Shown piece after piece: positions 44,701 through 55,544 of a DNA stretch of 64,000 nt (within the stretch, counting starts at the first letter, position 1; each line of letters opens with the position of its first letter). The DNA is taken from contig CAUWAG010000004.1 of the NCBI GenBank assembly GCA_963556695.1, positions 1,736,001-1,800,000 on the forward strand, given 5' to 3'. The position numbers and the translations under genes were made by a program. Under the pieces are notes generated by a model. That model had not been told where the DNA came from. It was given only the letters and a program-made list of their open reading frames with translations, and did no database searches. Source of the DNA: Anthostomella pinea. Its lineage: Eukaryota > Ascomycota > Sordariomycetes > Xylariales > Xylariaceae.

Positions 44701-47700
44701 CGCACTGAGACGGTGCCGACTCCAAGCGCAGCCAAAGACGGAATAGTGATTTGGCCCAGCTCGAAGTCTTTCAGAGCAGCTTGTACAGAGCCGAATTTCC
44801 CGCCAACATCGACCGTAACATCTACATTGCGGACATGCGCCAGCACAAGAAGACCTGGGCGATCGTCTTCGGGGAGGTACTTGGCTACAGTCGCTAGTCG
44901 AGCAACCTCTTCACCAAGGACGGGTAAGACTTGAAGCTGCTGAATCTTTGCAACTTTGACCTCGAAATCATCGGCGTTGACTCGCAAAACGGAACCCTTC
45001 CTCCTCTGACGAAGCAGGGTATCAACCATAATCTCATCATCATTCTGGTCGAATTTATGCTTGGATGGAATGATGAGTTCCAATAGTCTTTCCAGGTCGT
45101 TATCTTTCGGCGTTATCAGATACTCAACGCGGGTGTTTGTTATCACGGCATTGATCGGTGGATCTCCCATAAATCGTCTCAAATGGGGTCCTGCGATATG
45201 GACCTTGGATATACCAACACCAACTCCTTCCTCTCTGCTCACTAGCTTCACTGCACTCGTGTCCAAGGAAACGCTACAATCTCTGCCAATGAGGTCAAGC
45301 CGGAGGCCACCAATCCTCATGTTGACTTTATTGTCTGAGTTTGCGGATGTGTCATCGGGCCGTATGGGCGCATCGAACCTCACACCGCGACTTTTCCGTG
45401 GTGCTTTTGTCGGGCTTCGCGGCGGCGGCGAGGTGTTCGACGTCATCGAGGAGCTCATGTTCAAGAAGCTGCTGAGTCCACCAAACCAGCTAAATGTCTC
45501 ATCTAGCCTTTGGAGGTCTATCTTTACATGAAGAGGTAATGTCTTAACCTCACATTTCGTCGATTCAGGTGATTGAGTGATGGTCAGTGACACATCCGAA
45601 CCGGTAGAAGGGAAAGCGTCTCTGACAGAGCCTCTCATCTGTATGCGCTGGTCGAACGCAAGGATATCATCATTCCCATATCTAAGTTTGAACTTGCCAA
45701 GGTCAACCGATGTCACAGTCGAGGAATTTGACATCGACAAGCCTATCTTTAGATTTTGAAGGGTCGCCGTGAGAAGCGCTTCGGCACCGAAGGTTGCTGG
45801 CCCCGCATTGAAGATTCTCTCAGGCGTGTCCGCGATACCGGACAAGGTTTCAAGGAAATGTATGGAAATCTGATCAGCGGCGATTTTGACGTCAGGTAGA
45901 GATGATGAGCCGCTCTTGGCTGCCGCCTTCTCTGGGGTTGGCTTTCCAGATTGTTGCTTTAAGGCCGCAAGTATTCGCGACACAACCATACCTAACAAAA
46001 ACCCAGTCGAAAGGTCGACGTGCATCTCTAGGGGTGACAGCATCACCTCAAAGGACTTGCCCAGCGGCGTCTCTGAAGCTTGCAACCTAGGAGGTTCGGC
46101 TACAGATGCTGTAGGTTGGATGCTTTCATAAACAGAGAAGGCCCCTGGAATGGTGGGTGCAACCGAGCGAGACATTGAGCCAGGAGAAGCCGCAGATCCC
46201 AGGTCTTGATTCCTCCATGAGGAAGATGCAGGTTGCTGCTCTTTCGACGTCGATGGCATGTATAAAGCTATGGTATCCAATGACACAAGTTCCTTGACCA
46301 GTCGAGTTGGTCCTTTCGGTGTTGCGACCTCGTCCGCTGCTGTTTCACCTGCTGCAGCAACGGGCTCGTAACGTGATGGGTTGACATGCTCAGAGGCCGA
46401 ATCTGAGACATCTTGAGGGAGGTCGCTGTGTTGGTGTACTGCTTCTTCGAGGTTATCCACGACGGGAGCTTCCTCCTGCACATGACTCCGCTGCTCAGCA
46501 GCCCAGAGCCGTTGTTCACTTTTAGTAGGGTCTTCCAGCAATCTCGTGCTTTTTGACTTGATTTTCGAGTTAGGTGAACTTTCGGTGCTCGAAGGCTCTG
46601 AATCCCAAGCCCCCGGCATAGCATGGTGCGCCTCAGACGGTTCAGCCTGCGAAAAGGCGCTCATATACATACTCTCAGCCTCTTCATGACTGAAGAGAGT
46701 TGATTGCGCGAGTTCCTCGCTAGGTGACGGCGAGGGTAAAGGCTCGTCACTTCCGCCTAGAGCTGGTGGTGGATTCGCATGGTCCCTTTGCGACTCCATG
46801 GAAGACTCCATCCACCGGCCGGGTTGCTCGAGCATTGGTTCGGATCGTGCGGTTTGATTTAATGGAGCCGCCCATCGGTCTTGCTGGGCCCCAATGGCCG
46901 ATTGGGCTATTTGCATATAAGAATCACCCCTTGGAACGTTGCGAGGGGGTGCCTGAGGTACAAGAGCTCGCGGCGTCGATGGTGTAGATCGCAAATCATC
47001 CGCCTCGTGATCTTCGGTATCCTCGCTCGAGCCGCTCAGATCGTATGGGATATCGAAGGCATCCTCACTGTCCATCAACGGGTGATGATAGTGACTCTGC
47101 TCGAGACCAGTCGAATCAGCCAGACTTCCTCCAAGCGGAGGCATCGATGACACCGACGCGGAAGTGGATTCTCTAGAGACAGGTTGACGGCTTGTCATAG
47201 CTGGTGAGCTAGTCCCAACAGACGAGGGCATAGACGGAGTCCGCGACAGTGCAGAAAAAACATTGGCCTCGGATATCAAGCATGCGCGGATCTTGCTCAG
47301 CTCGACATATCGCTTCCCTTCCTTGTGTATTATCCTGGGCGGTACCTCTGCCGTCGTCTCGGCTCTGTCCATTGTCACACCCTCCGCAATGATCTCATCG
47401 ATGGCGATCTGAAACGTGACCAGCTCGTTGACCGTTAAGTTAGGTTCGACCGGCATTTCGACGTCTAGTTGACACGTAACGCCCTTCACAGCAACTTGTA
47501 GTCGGTCGGTGATCCCATTCAAGAAGTCTGCAAGAAAGCCGGGTAGTGACAGTGCTTGCCCAGTTCCCAAAGGGGATTCCCCCTCGCTCTCATCCTCACT
47601 ATTCGAAAGAGAGGCGGCTAGGTCGTGCTTCTCTGCGTTCAGAGCAGCCTCAAGCTCTGCTTTCTCCTTGGGCGGCTGTGTTTCCAGGAACGATTGGGCT

Positions 47701-48196
47701 AGATCGATAGTATCGGGCACCGGTTCCTCCTTGCCTGCACGTCTGGTGCCTTTCCGTCTAGAGGTCCCTTTCCGCGTCGCCTTAGGACCCTCCTGCGAGT
47801 CAACCCTCAGCCTTATCTCGACGCCGTCGGCTTCGACAGTGATTGGACTCGTATAGATGGCGGAAGGGACATTCACGCGGAGCACTAGGGCTTTTGCTTT
47901 GAGGATCTCGATCGACGGCGGGAGTTGCAGCAGCTCTTCAAGCTTCTATCACACCACGACACATGTTAGCTCTCAGCTGAACCGTTATGCGAGGGCTATG
48001 GATTGGGTATTTCGAGACATGCCTGTATCTTGATGCCAACATCCTGTAGCGTCACCTGGCTGTTCTTGCCCCAGGTAAGGTCGAAGCTATCTAAGTCCAA
48101 GTCATCGGTATCGAAGAAATCCAGCTTTGCCAAGCTGTATCGCAGCAGCCGCTTAGGCATGCTGGAGCTGAGGAAGGACTGGAAGTAGGTGGCCAT
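41786..48196 (-). CDS. ATG2: Autophagy-related protein 2 (lipid transfer)
   Basis: Three exons (48023-48196, 41868-47945, 41786-41803) total 6270 nt, 2089 aa, all in phase 0. The start MATYFQSFLSSSMPKRLLRY is the chorein-type N-terminus that inserts in ER membranes. The Atg2 core follows, with a long Ser/Pro-rich linker near residues 250-700. The conserved C-terminal part includes HTTEFMNFLVLDQARMTMRH, GVSGFDRLGQTLNDIW, PIKEYKKDGRIVRSIGKG and GATNSLDPQNRRRMDE, and ends KYKRH on a 6-codon last exon. Atg2 is a rod-like bridge that moves bulk phospholipid from the ER to the growing phagophore, with Atg18 and Atg9. The first intron (47946-48022) has a GC donor (CAG|GCATGT) and an otherwise normal branch site and TAG acceptor. 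Without both introns the protein would lack its start or gain about 50 false residues at the end. Confidence 0.97.
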
Positions 48197-49548
48197 GATG
48201 GGCAAGTTTGGCGGTGGCCGAGCCGGACGGGAGCTCCTCGATGGCTGCCGGGCCAGACGGGAATAGCGAGAGCTTGAGCTTCACCGCCGAGGCGCAAACC
48301 GCTTGTGGGTGTTCGAAGGGTGGTTATCACGATACCCCGATATTTCGGATGCGGGGTGGATGTTCATGTCGTCTGCACGGATGGCGTATTGGAGATTCGC
48401 GGCTAGGGCGTCAACGGACGGGGTGTTTGGAGCATAGGAAACGAGGTGGTGCGGCAGGCAAGTAGATGGAATACTTGACTCCCCAGGCTTTCCGGCCGTT
48501 TGACAGTATGAAGACCTACAGTACGTATGCAGGTATGTAATGCAGGGGAACGGTGACGGGGCAGTACTCCCGATGACGAAGAGATGCTGCTGAGTCCAAG
48601 GGTAGTTCTGGTGGTGATGGTGCAGGTGGTGTCTCTGTCAGTCGCCTCTTGTCCACCAGCGATACAGGCGGATACCCTGAGGGTGTGTCATTTGACCCAC
48701 ATTGCCCCCCCAAAAGGCTATCTCACGACGATAACGAGCCGGGGCCAGCCTATCGATAGCGACAGCTGTGCGCTAAACTGGCCCCTGTCAGTGGCCCTTG
48801 TCGCTGCTGACCCCAACATGATTCGCGCGTGCCGGCATGGAGCCTGGAGGTCCTCCACTGGAAGTGGGGTCCATTTGGGCACCTGAGCCGTCAACCACAC
48901 GACACGTCTCGAGCATCAATCATCTTTTGTTAGATACTAGCACGAATGATGTCACGTGTGACGGTGTACAGCTGTATCCACCTGGTTGGATGCTGAGTCA
49001 TCAGGTCACGGGTAGATTAGATACGGAGACCAGGACCATATGTGCTGCAGCCTCGGCTGTACGCACACCTGTTCCTTTTCTTCGACCTTGTCATTCTGGT
49101 AATCAACATCCAGACTCAATTGAGACCGCCACTTGTTGAATACACGGATGTTGATGGATTCTATTGATTGTTCTTGTTCTGCGTCCTTCTTCAGCGTACA
49201 GAGATTGATCATCTGTCTTCTTGGTGGGTCAGATGCCCTGTGCGTCTCTGCCCCACTGGAGATCTTCCGGTGTCTATCTCCGGCTCCCATTCAACACCAC
49301 TGGCTGCACGGAGAGGCTCCGGTCCCAATTAGTCCGCATGGAGGCGGTCAATTTTAAGACTTACAATACTTCAAGAATTGCAGACGCTGTTTTAATACAT
49401 GTACTAAAGGGAGTAGTGCTTGAGCAAGTTGAGTAGTCTTTAACACCTCACCGCCCTCTCGAACAGTCAACCATCCGCAACCACGAAGCCTAGGTTATCA
49501 ATCTGCCAGCCCAGTCCCAGTTCCTCCATCACCAGTCCCAATCCCATC
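48197..49548. other. ATG2 upstream and intergenic region
   Basis: Promoter side of ATG2 and 3' side of the amine oxidase gene. No supported gene. Confidence 0.5.
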
Positions 49549-51499
49549 TCAAGCCACCACAGTCACGCCGTCCGTGCCCCTACAATAAGCCTGCGCAATC
49601 CTCCTACCCACCGCCTCGCCACTCCAATACGCGCCCGTGACCGTCCCCAGCGCAACAAACGGAGCCGTATGCTCGCCCGCAAGCCAGAGACCGCGTTCCG
49701 GTAAACCCTCCCGCATGACCTCGATATCCCTATCGCCCTCCTCCAGGCCGACCTGGAAGTTGGCATAGCTGCCGTTGCCCGCGAGGTCGTCTCGCACCCA
49801 GTCCGTCGCGAACCAGCCCGTGGGCCGGCAGTCCGCGGACGCCTCATCGTAGTGCGGGAGCTTCGAGTAGTACGGCTTGTACCAGTCGTACAGGAAGGCG
49901 TCTCGTTTCCCCTCTGAGGGGAGTTTTGCTACCTCGCTCGTCAGGAACTTCGACTGCTCGCCGTACGTGTAGAAGAGCAAGGTAGGCTGGGAAGTGGATG
50001 GGGACAGGGAGGCCAGCTCCACGGCCTCTTGATTCCATTTCTTCGGGTTCGAGTCTGGTGCGTAGTTGGGAGACAGCCATTGACAGAACCCCTGAATGGG
50101 GGGATCTTGCTGGTCCGGACATTGCCAGAACGCCTTCGGAAAACTGATGTAAACCTGGGGAGCCGTCAGCACCTAACCCTAACTCAGCGACTGCAGAGCA
50201 TCAGACCTTTTCAAGACAGCCGTAGCCTATGCTTGAGATAGCCTTGGTTAATCTCGGTGTTATTGGCGGATCGAAAGCTTGCGGATGCTGTTTCAACCAG
50301 CCAAGCGGTGCAGTCACGACGACTTCGTCGAATTCCAAGGTCTCCCCACCATCAGTATAGACTCTCAGCGCATCACCATCCTCATCGGTACTCCGAATCA
50401 TCTTGACGACGGTCTCATATCTAAAACTCGCACCTTCCACTGCGGGTTTCGCAATGGCTTCGAGTATCTTCTTGTAGGTGTCTGCACAGAAGAGGTTCTC
50501 TAGCCTATTGTCAGTTACCACAGTATGCAAATCCTTTTCAAACTGAAATGATGCCCTAGATTGACCATGAAAAAAGTTCGTAGGGATGCACGGTGTGAGC
50601 TTACCGCCATCTATGCATTCTTCCAACCAGAAAAACTTCAGGCTTTGTGTAAAAAAGTGGTTTCCCACGAACGCGCCCCACGACTCAGCTAACTGGTGAA
50701 CGCTCTTCCGTTTCAGCTCGAAATCCGATGTGCTGTCCGGTATCCTCTTGGCGACCTCTTGCTGGAAAAAGTCCCAAAGGCTCTCGTTCGGACTAATTGT
50801 CGCGCAATTCTCGTTGCTGTGAGCGAATGCCGCCGTTATGATATCCCACATGATGGTTGAGTACGTCGAAGCGTCTGCGGACGAAAGTAGCTTTCCTGCG
50901 TCATCCACAACTGCATTCTTGTTGTCCCAAGAACCGACGGCGGTGTTGGTCTGTTTCGCAAGCTCCATTATTGGGTTGTTATTCGTTCCGTGGATCCAAT
51001 TCGGGCCGGCATCTACCAGGCGTCCTGATGGTAGCGTCGCCTGGTGTACTCGCCCACCCAGCCGATTCCGCCCTTCGATTAGGGTTACCCGGAAATGGTG
51101 TTGAAGCAGAATGTCCGCGCAGCGTAATCCAGCTAGACCGGCTCCGATGACGCCGATATGAGGTTTGCGGCCGTGACTTCGCGCTCGGCGCTATGAAGAG
51201 TGTGAGTCTGGTGCTGCAAACTAGAGAGAACTCATCTGAACAGCCACTCCTAGGAGGGCCGGGTAAGATCTGGCCTCTTCAGCCATCAATCGTATCACGG
51301 CATACTCTCCCACAAGCTGAAGCCTTTGAGCTTTTGTGAGTTATACCTTGCTGATCTTGGTCCCCATTTCCATCTCCTCATTCGTGCCGTCTGTGCCAAG
51401 CTCGGCAACAGTAGCCCGGTGATGCGACTTCAAGTCCTCCCAAATTCGAGACGTAGTTCGTTCTGGGGCACTAGTGAATGATACTGAATAAGCATCCAT
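49549..51499 (-). pseudogene. Flavin amine oxidase with in-frame TAA near N-terminus
   Basis: FAD-dependent amine/polyamine oxidase-like enzyme. The dinucleotide fold HIGVIGAGLAGLRCADILLQ and ENR-like LIEGRNRLGGRVHQ are followed by LVDAGPNWIHGTNNN, VVVTAPLGWLK, GFCQWLSPNYAPD and the C-terminal FAD loop GLWLAGEHTAPFVALGTVTG. Introns at 50155-50206 and 50500-50604 are in phase. Upstream, the same frame continues to an ATG at 51499 through WEDLKSHHRATVAELG and QRLQLVGEYAVIRLMAEEAR, which reads as the N-terminal helical extension of this family. It is interrupted by TAA at 51341-51343. The stops at 51221 and 51191 are probably removed by an intron (a 48-nt one with a weak GTTCTC donor fits). Either the N-terminus is broken by a CAA-to-TAA change or an unusual short intron exists. 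The enzyme core is intact and would oxidise an amine with release of hydrogen peroxide. Confidence 0.8.
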
Positions 51500-53243
51500 A
51501 TTTGTTGGTATGTGCGAACATGTGCGTGAGTGAGCTGTATATCATGACAATGCAGCGGGTAGTTGATCTGAACTACAGGGAAAGCTGTTTGGAGTTTGGG
51601 TAATGACCATAAATGAGAACGGTTCCTCCCAGGGAGCAAAGGCCAGAAAACTTGAAGTCTAATTCAATCTGACAAGCAGGGAAGAACGAGCCTTTGGGAA
51701 GGAGCAGAAGAATGTCCAAGCAGACTAAGTTAAGGTAGTCTCTGCAGGACTTGGGTTGAGGGAATAATGCAATAAGACGGCTCTGTCTCAAAAGTGATCC
51801 CCCAATCCCGAGGCAAAGCGGACTCAGAACTGCATGTGTCATCAACGGGGGAGGGAGGTGTCGATAGGGCGGTGCCAAAGAGCATCAAGACTGATTCTGA
51901 ACATGATTGTCCCGATTATAACTTATCGATTGATGTCGGTTCCTGCTGCTGCTGGGAGGAGTATTCGCCGCATCTCTTCAGCCAAGCAAACTTACAAGAG
52001 CCTCACAGCAGGAGCATCGAGAACATCCCGCCGATTGGGCACAAGATCTAGGTTGCATCTCATAACCTAGAAGCCGCGTGGTGTTGGGGATCTCGGAAGG
52101 CGGATTGAGGAAGGAGGTCCAGGGTGTAACTTCAAGACAAGCAGCGCTGGGTGTGGGGGGGAAAGCACAGTTGAAAATAACAAAGCAGAGAAAGAAAAAA
52201 CTCACCGCTGTAAAGCTTAACAATAGAGCAAGAATTGATGCCGACTTCAGTTGTGATCACACTTCGGATAGGTAGGTCTCGAATACTGGTAAGGTGCTTA
52301 TAATGGATACCAGAAGCGACTCCATTCGGAGCTGGGGTCTGGTAGGCAAGTAAGGTAGTTACTAGTTGCAAGCAGGGCTGGCAGTCAATGTTGGGGCTGG
52401 CGGGGTTGAGGTTGTCACACACAGACGGCCCCAGCAGCCCCAGATCTTGAATCATGAAATGGCCCGAAGCGCCGCGTTTAAGCGGAGACCCGGGAACACC
52501 GGCTGACCGACGAGACCACGGGACCATCGACAGAGAGTCATCACTGATCAGCAAGCAGAGAGTCAAGCAAATGGCCTGTTGCATGGCACCTGCATGGGGG
52601 TCCTTCACCGGCGGTGCTCGGCTTCCGAGTCGATGGATGTCATGTGGTGGTTTGCTTCAGAGTGCGGCCATGAGGCTGCAAAGGTGGAATGAACGCGAGG
52701 ACGATGACGAGCACGAGCTGTTGTCACTCAGCATCGTCGCTCTCAAACAAAATGTCGCATTCCGCTTGATCGGCTGATCCAGGCTGAGGTTAGGTAGCAG
52801 ACATAAACGATCAATAACCTCAACCCGAAGGTCGAAGAGGATGCGGATATGCGGTATGGCGAGGTTGCATGTGAGAGATGTGAACATGCAATAGTCCAAC
52901 AGGGGTATAACGGCTACCCCAGATCTTCACAGCCAATCAGGGCGCCGCAAACCCCATGACCACGACCGGCAGCGGATCCCCTCCCCCGAGCCGAGGCATC
53001 TTGACTTCCAATACGATGGCAAGGGAGGACCTTTAAAAGGGCAGCTCAAGTCTCGCGAGGCCTTCTTAGGTCTATCAGACTGAGTCCGTGGCTGTTGTTA
53101 TAGGAGAGAGATATACGTGCTCTACAGAATTCCCAACTTCGAGTACATCCCGTCCTAGCCCGCCGAGTCGAGCTCCATCCTCCTCCAGACCAGACCCGAG
53201 TCTCCCTCCCGAAGCCACCCTCCCGCCCTCCCTAACCGCAGCG
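51500..53243. other. Divergent intergenic region, no supported gene
   Basis: Lies between the amine oxidase (minus) and the cytochrome b5-dehydrogenase (plus). The minus frame 52132-52608 is open for 158 codons but shows no domain and a composition unlike a protein. Confidence 0.45.
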
Positions 53244-55020
53244 ATGGCAGAGACATACACGCGCGACGAGGTCGCCAAGCACACCACCGCGGACTCGCTG
53301 TGGTTCATAATCGACAGCAAAGTCTACGATGCTAGCGAGTTCGTCGACGCGCACCCAGGCGGCGAGTCCGTCCTGCGACAAGTCGCCGGCACCGACGCAA
53401 CGGTGGCCTTCTACAACCTGCACCGGCACGAGGTGCTCGCCAAGTACGACTCCGACCTAGTCATCGGCACCGTCGCAGGCGAGAAGCCCACCATCATCAC
53501 ACCAGCACCAGGCGACCTCTCGCCCGTGCCCTACGCCGAGCCGCTGTGGCTCACACCGACCTACAAGTCGCCGTACTACGGGGAGTCGCACCGGCGGCTG
53601 CGCAAGGCCGCGCGCGTCTTCACCGACACGTACATCACGCCCGAGGCCCAGGCGCGCGAGGCCGACGGCAAATACATATCGCAGGAGCTCGTGGAGCGTA
53701 TGTCGAAAGTCGGGCTGTTGCACATGCGGCTCGGGCCGGGGAAGCACCTACACGGCGTAGACCTCCTAGACGGAGCCGTCAAGGGCGAGGAGTACGATTA
53801 CTTCCACGACCTCCTCATGGCGCAGGAGGGCGTCAGGGCCAACGCGCGCGGGTTCCAGGACGGATCGTTGGCCGGAATGGTGATAGGGCTCCCGTGTGTT
53901 ATGAATTTTATGAAGGACGAGAAGCGCAAGAAGGCCATCATGGACGAAGTCTTCAGCGGCAAGAAGTACATGTGCCTGGCCATCACCGAGGCGTTCGCCG
54001 GCTCCGACGTGGCCGGCCTGCGCACGACGGCGACCAAGACGCCCGACGGGAGGCACTACATCGTCAACGGGACCAAGAAGTGGATCACCAACGGCGTATT
54101 CAGCGACTACTTCGTCACGGGCGTCAAAACAGATAAAGGCTTGAGCGTGCTGCTGATCGAGCGCGGCGAGGGCGTCGAGACCAAGCCCATCAAGACGTCG
54201 TACTCGCCCGCCGCCGGTACCGCCTACATCACCTTCGACGACGTCAAGGTGCCTGCCGAGAACCTGCTCGGCGAGGAGAACAAGGGCATCTACGTCATCC
54301 TGAGCAACTTCAACCACGAGCGCTGGACCATGGCCTGTAAGCGTTTAATTTTATATTTAATATCTTCGATCGTGAGGGAAGAGCCAAACCCAAATACCCT
54401 AAAATACAGCAAAAATCAGCGCCCTCGCTGTCTTGCCTTTCCTACACATCGAAACAAGTGGAATGGAACATGCTGACACTGACCCTCCCTCTACGCAGGC
54501 GCAACCATCCGGCAATGCAGAACGGTCGTAGAAGAGTGCCTCAAGTGGTCACACCAACGCCTCGTCTTCGGCAAGCGCCTCATCGAGCAGCCCGTCATAC
54601 GGCAGAAGTAAGGGTCGATTCCCCATCCCCATCCACCAATCCACCACCCACCACCCACCAAACTAACCACTCCCCCTTTGTAGACTAGCCAAAATGATCG
54701 CCCTCACCGAGTCGCACCAAGCCTGGCTCGAGACGATAACCTACCAGATGTGCCACATGCCCTACAAGGAGCAGTCCAAGCACCTGGGCGGGCCCATCGG
54801 CCTGCTCAAGATGAGCATCACGCGCGCCGCGCACGAGATCGCCGACGAGTCGGTGCAGATCTTCGGCGGTCGCGCCCTCACCCAGAGCGGCATGGGCAAG
54901 GTCATCGAGATGTTCCACCGCACCTACAAGTTCGACGCCATCCTCGGCGGCTCCGAGGAGGTGCTCGGGGACCTCGGCGTGCGGCAGGCCATGAGGCAGA
55001 TGCCGAATGCGAAGTTGTGA
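53244..55020 (+). CDS. Cytochrome b5-acyl-CoA dehydrogenase fusion
   Basis: Three exons (53244-54336, 54499-54607, 54684-55020), total 1539 nt, 512 aa. Residues 1-80 are a cytochrome b5 domain: heme ligands are His in DAHPGGESVL (about 38) and in LHRHEVL (about 63). From about 95 an acyl-CoA dehydrogenase follows: FAD/substrate motifs MCLAITEAFAGSDVAG, HYIVNGTKKWITNG, FDDVKVPAENLLGE, then the C-terminal helical domain with QIFGGRALTQSGMG and ILGGSEEVLGDLGVRQ. The fusion is a known fungal architecture. It probably oxidises acyl-CoA thioesters with the b5 module as internal electron carrier; substrate and compartment are not visible. No N-terminal targeting peptide is seen. ATG 53244 was chosen because it starts the b5 domain directly, although the frame is open upstream. 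Confidence 0.92.
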
Positions 55021-55544
55021 TATTTGTCAGTACATTAACAAGAATGCTCGGCTGTTTATAAATATATCATTCGCATGTAGCTTGTGTTATCAGCATCGTG
55101 TACGGAGTTATTACAGAGAAGTGGAATTCCAACATTGCGAGTATGGAAGTTATCACCGACAGTCGATATTATGTCAACAGCCAAACGAGCATATGGCGGA
55201 GAACATATGCGAATTTCAGACCCTGATTGAGTGAAATATGCTATCATAAGGTCCTCTGCATTGCCGATGGCTTCGGCTTCCAAAGGGGGTTCGTAAGAAC
55301 CTACACCAATTCGTGCCCCCTATCAATACATCCCAAGAAAGCTCCAGTGAGTATCATATCTTCGTAGGCCTCAAAAGATGCTCGCCACCAAAATAGTTCC
55401 AATGTTCCTGCACGGCGTCCTATCACAATGAAACAGGCCGTAACCTGACCCGCCACGTTCAATAGAATGTTTCCCGATTTCCAGTATCTTTTTTCCAGGA
55501 TAAATGCAAAAGTCGCGCGTCAGAAGAGCAGCTCCGGAGTGCCC
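55021..55544. other. Convergent intergenic spacer
   Basis: Between the 3' ends of the dehydrogenase (plus) and the MFS exporter (minus). No gene seen. Confidence 0.5.

Noticed and set aside
41617..47856. Many plus-strand open frames of 60-150 codons opposite ATG2
   Set aside because: They are antisense shadows of a long, unambiguous coding exon and lack motifs or splice logic.
52132..52608. 158-codon minus-strand frame upstream of the dehydrogenase
   Set aside because: No recognisable motif, and composition unlike a fungal protein.
53546..54317. Open frames of 180-196 codons overlapping the cytochrome b5-dehydrogenase
   Set aside because: Shadows caused by GC-rich codon use; no domain.
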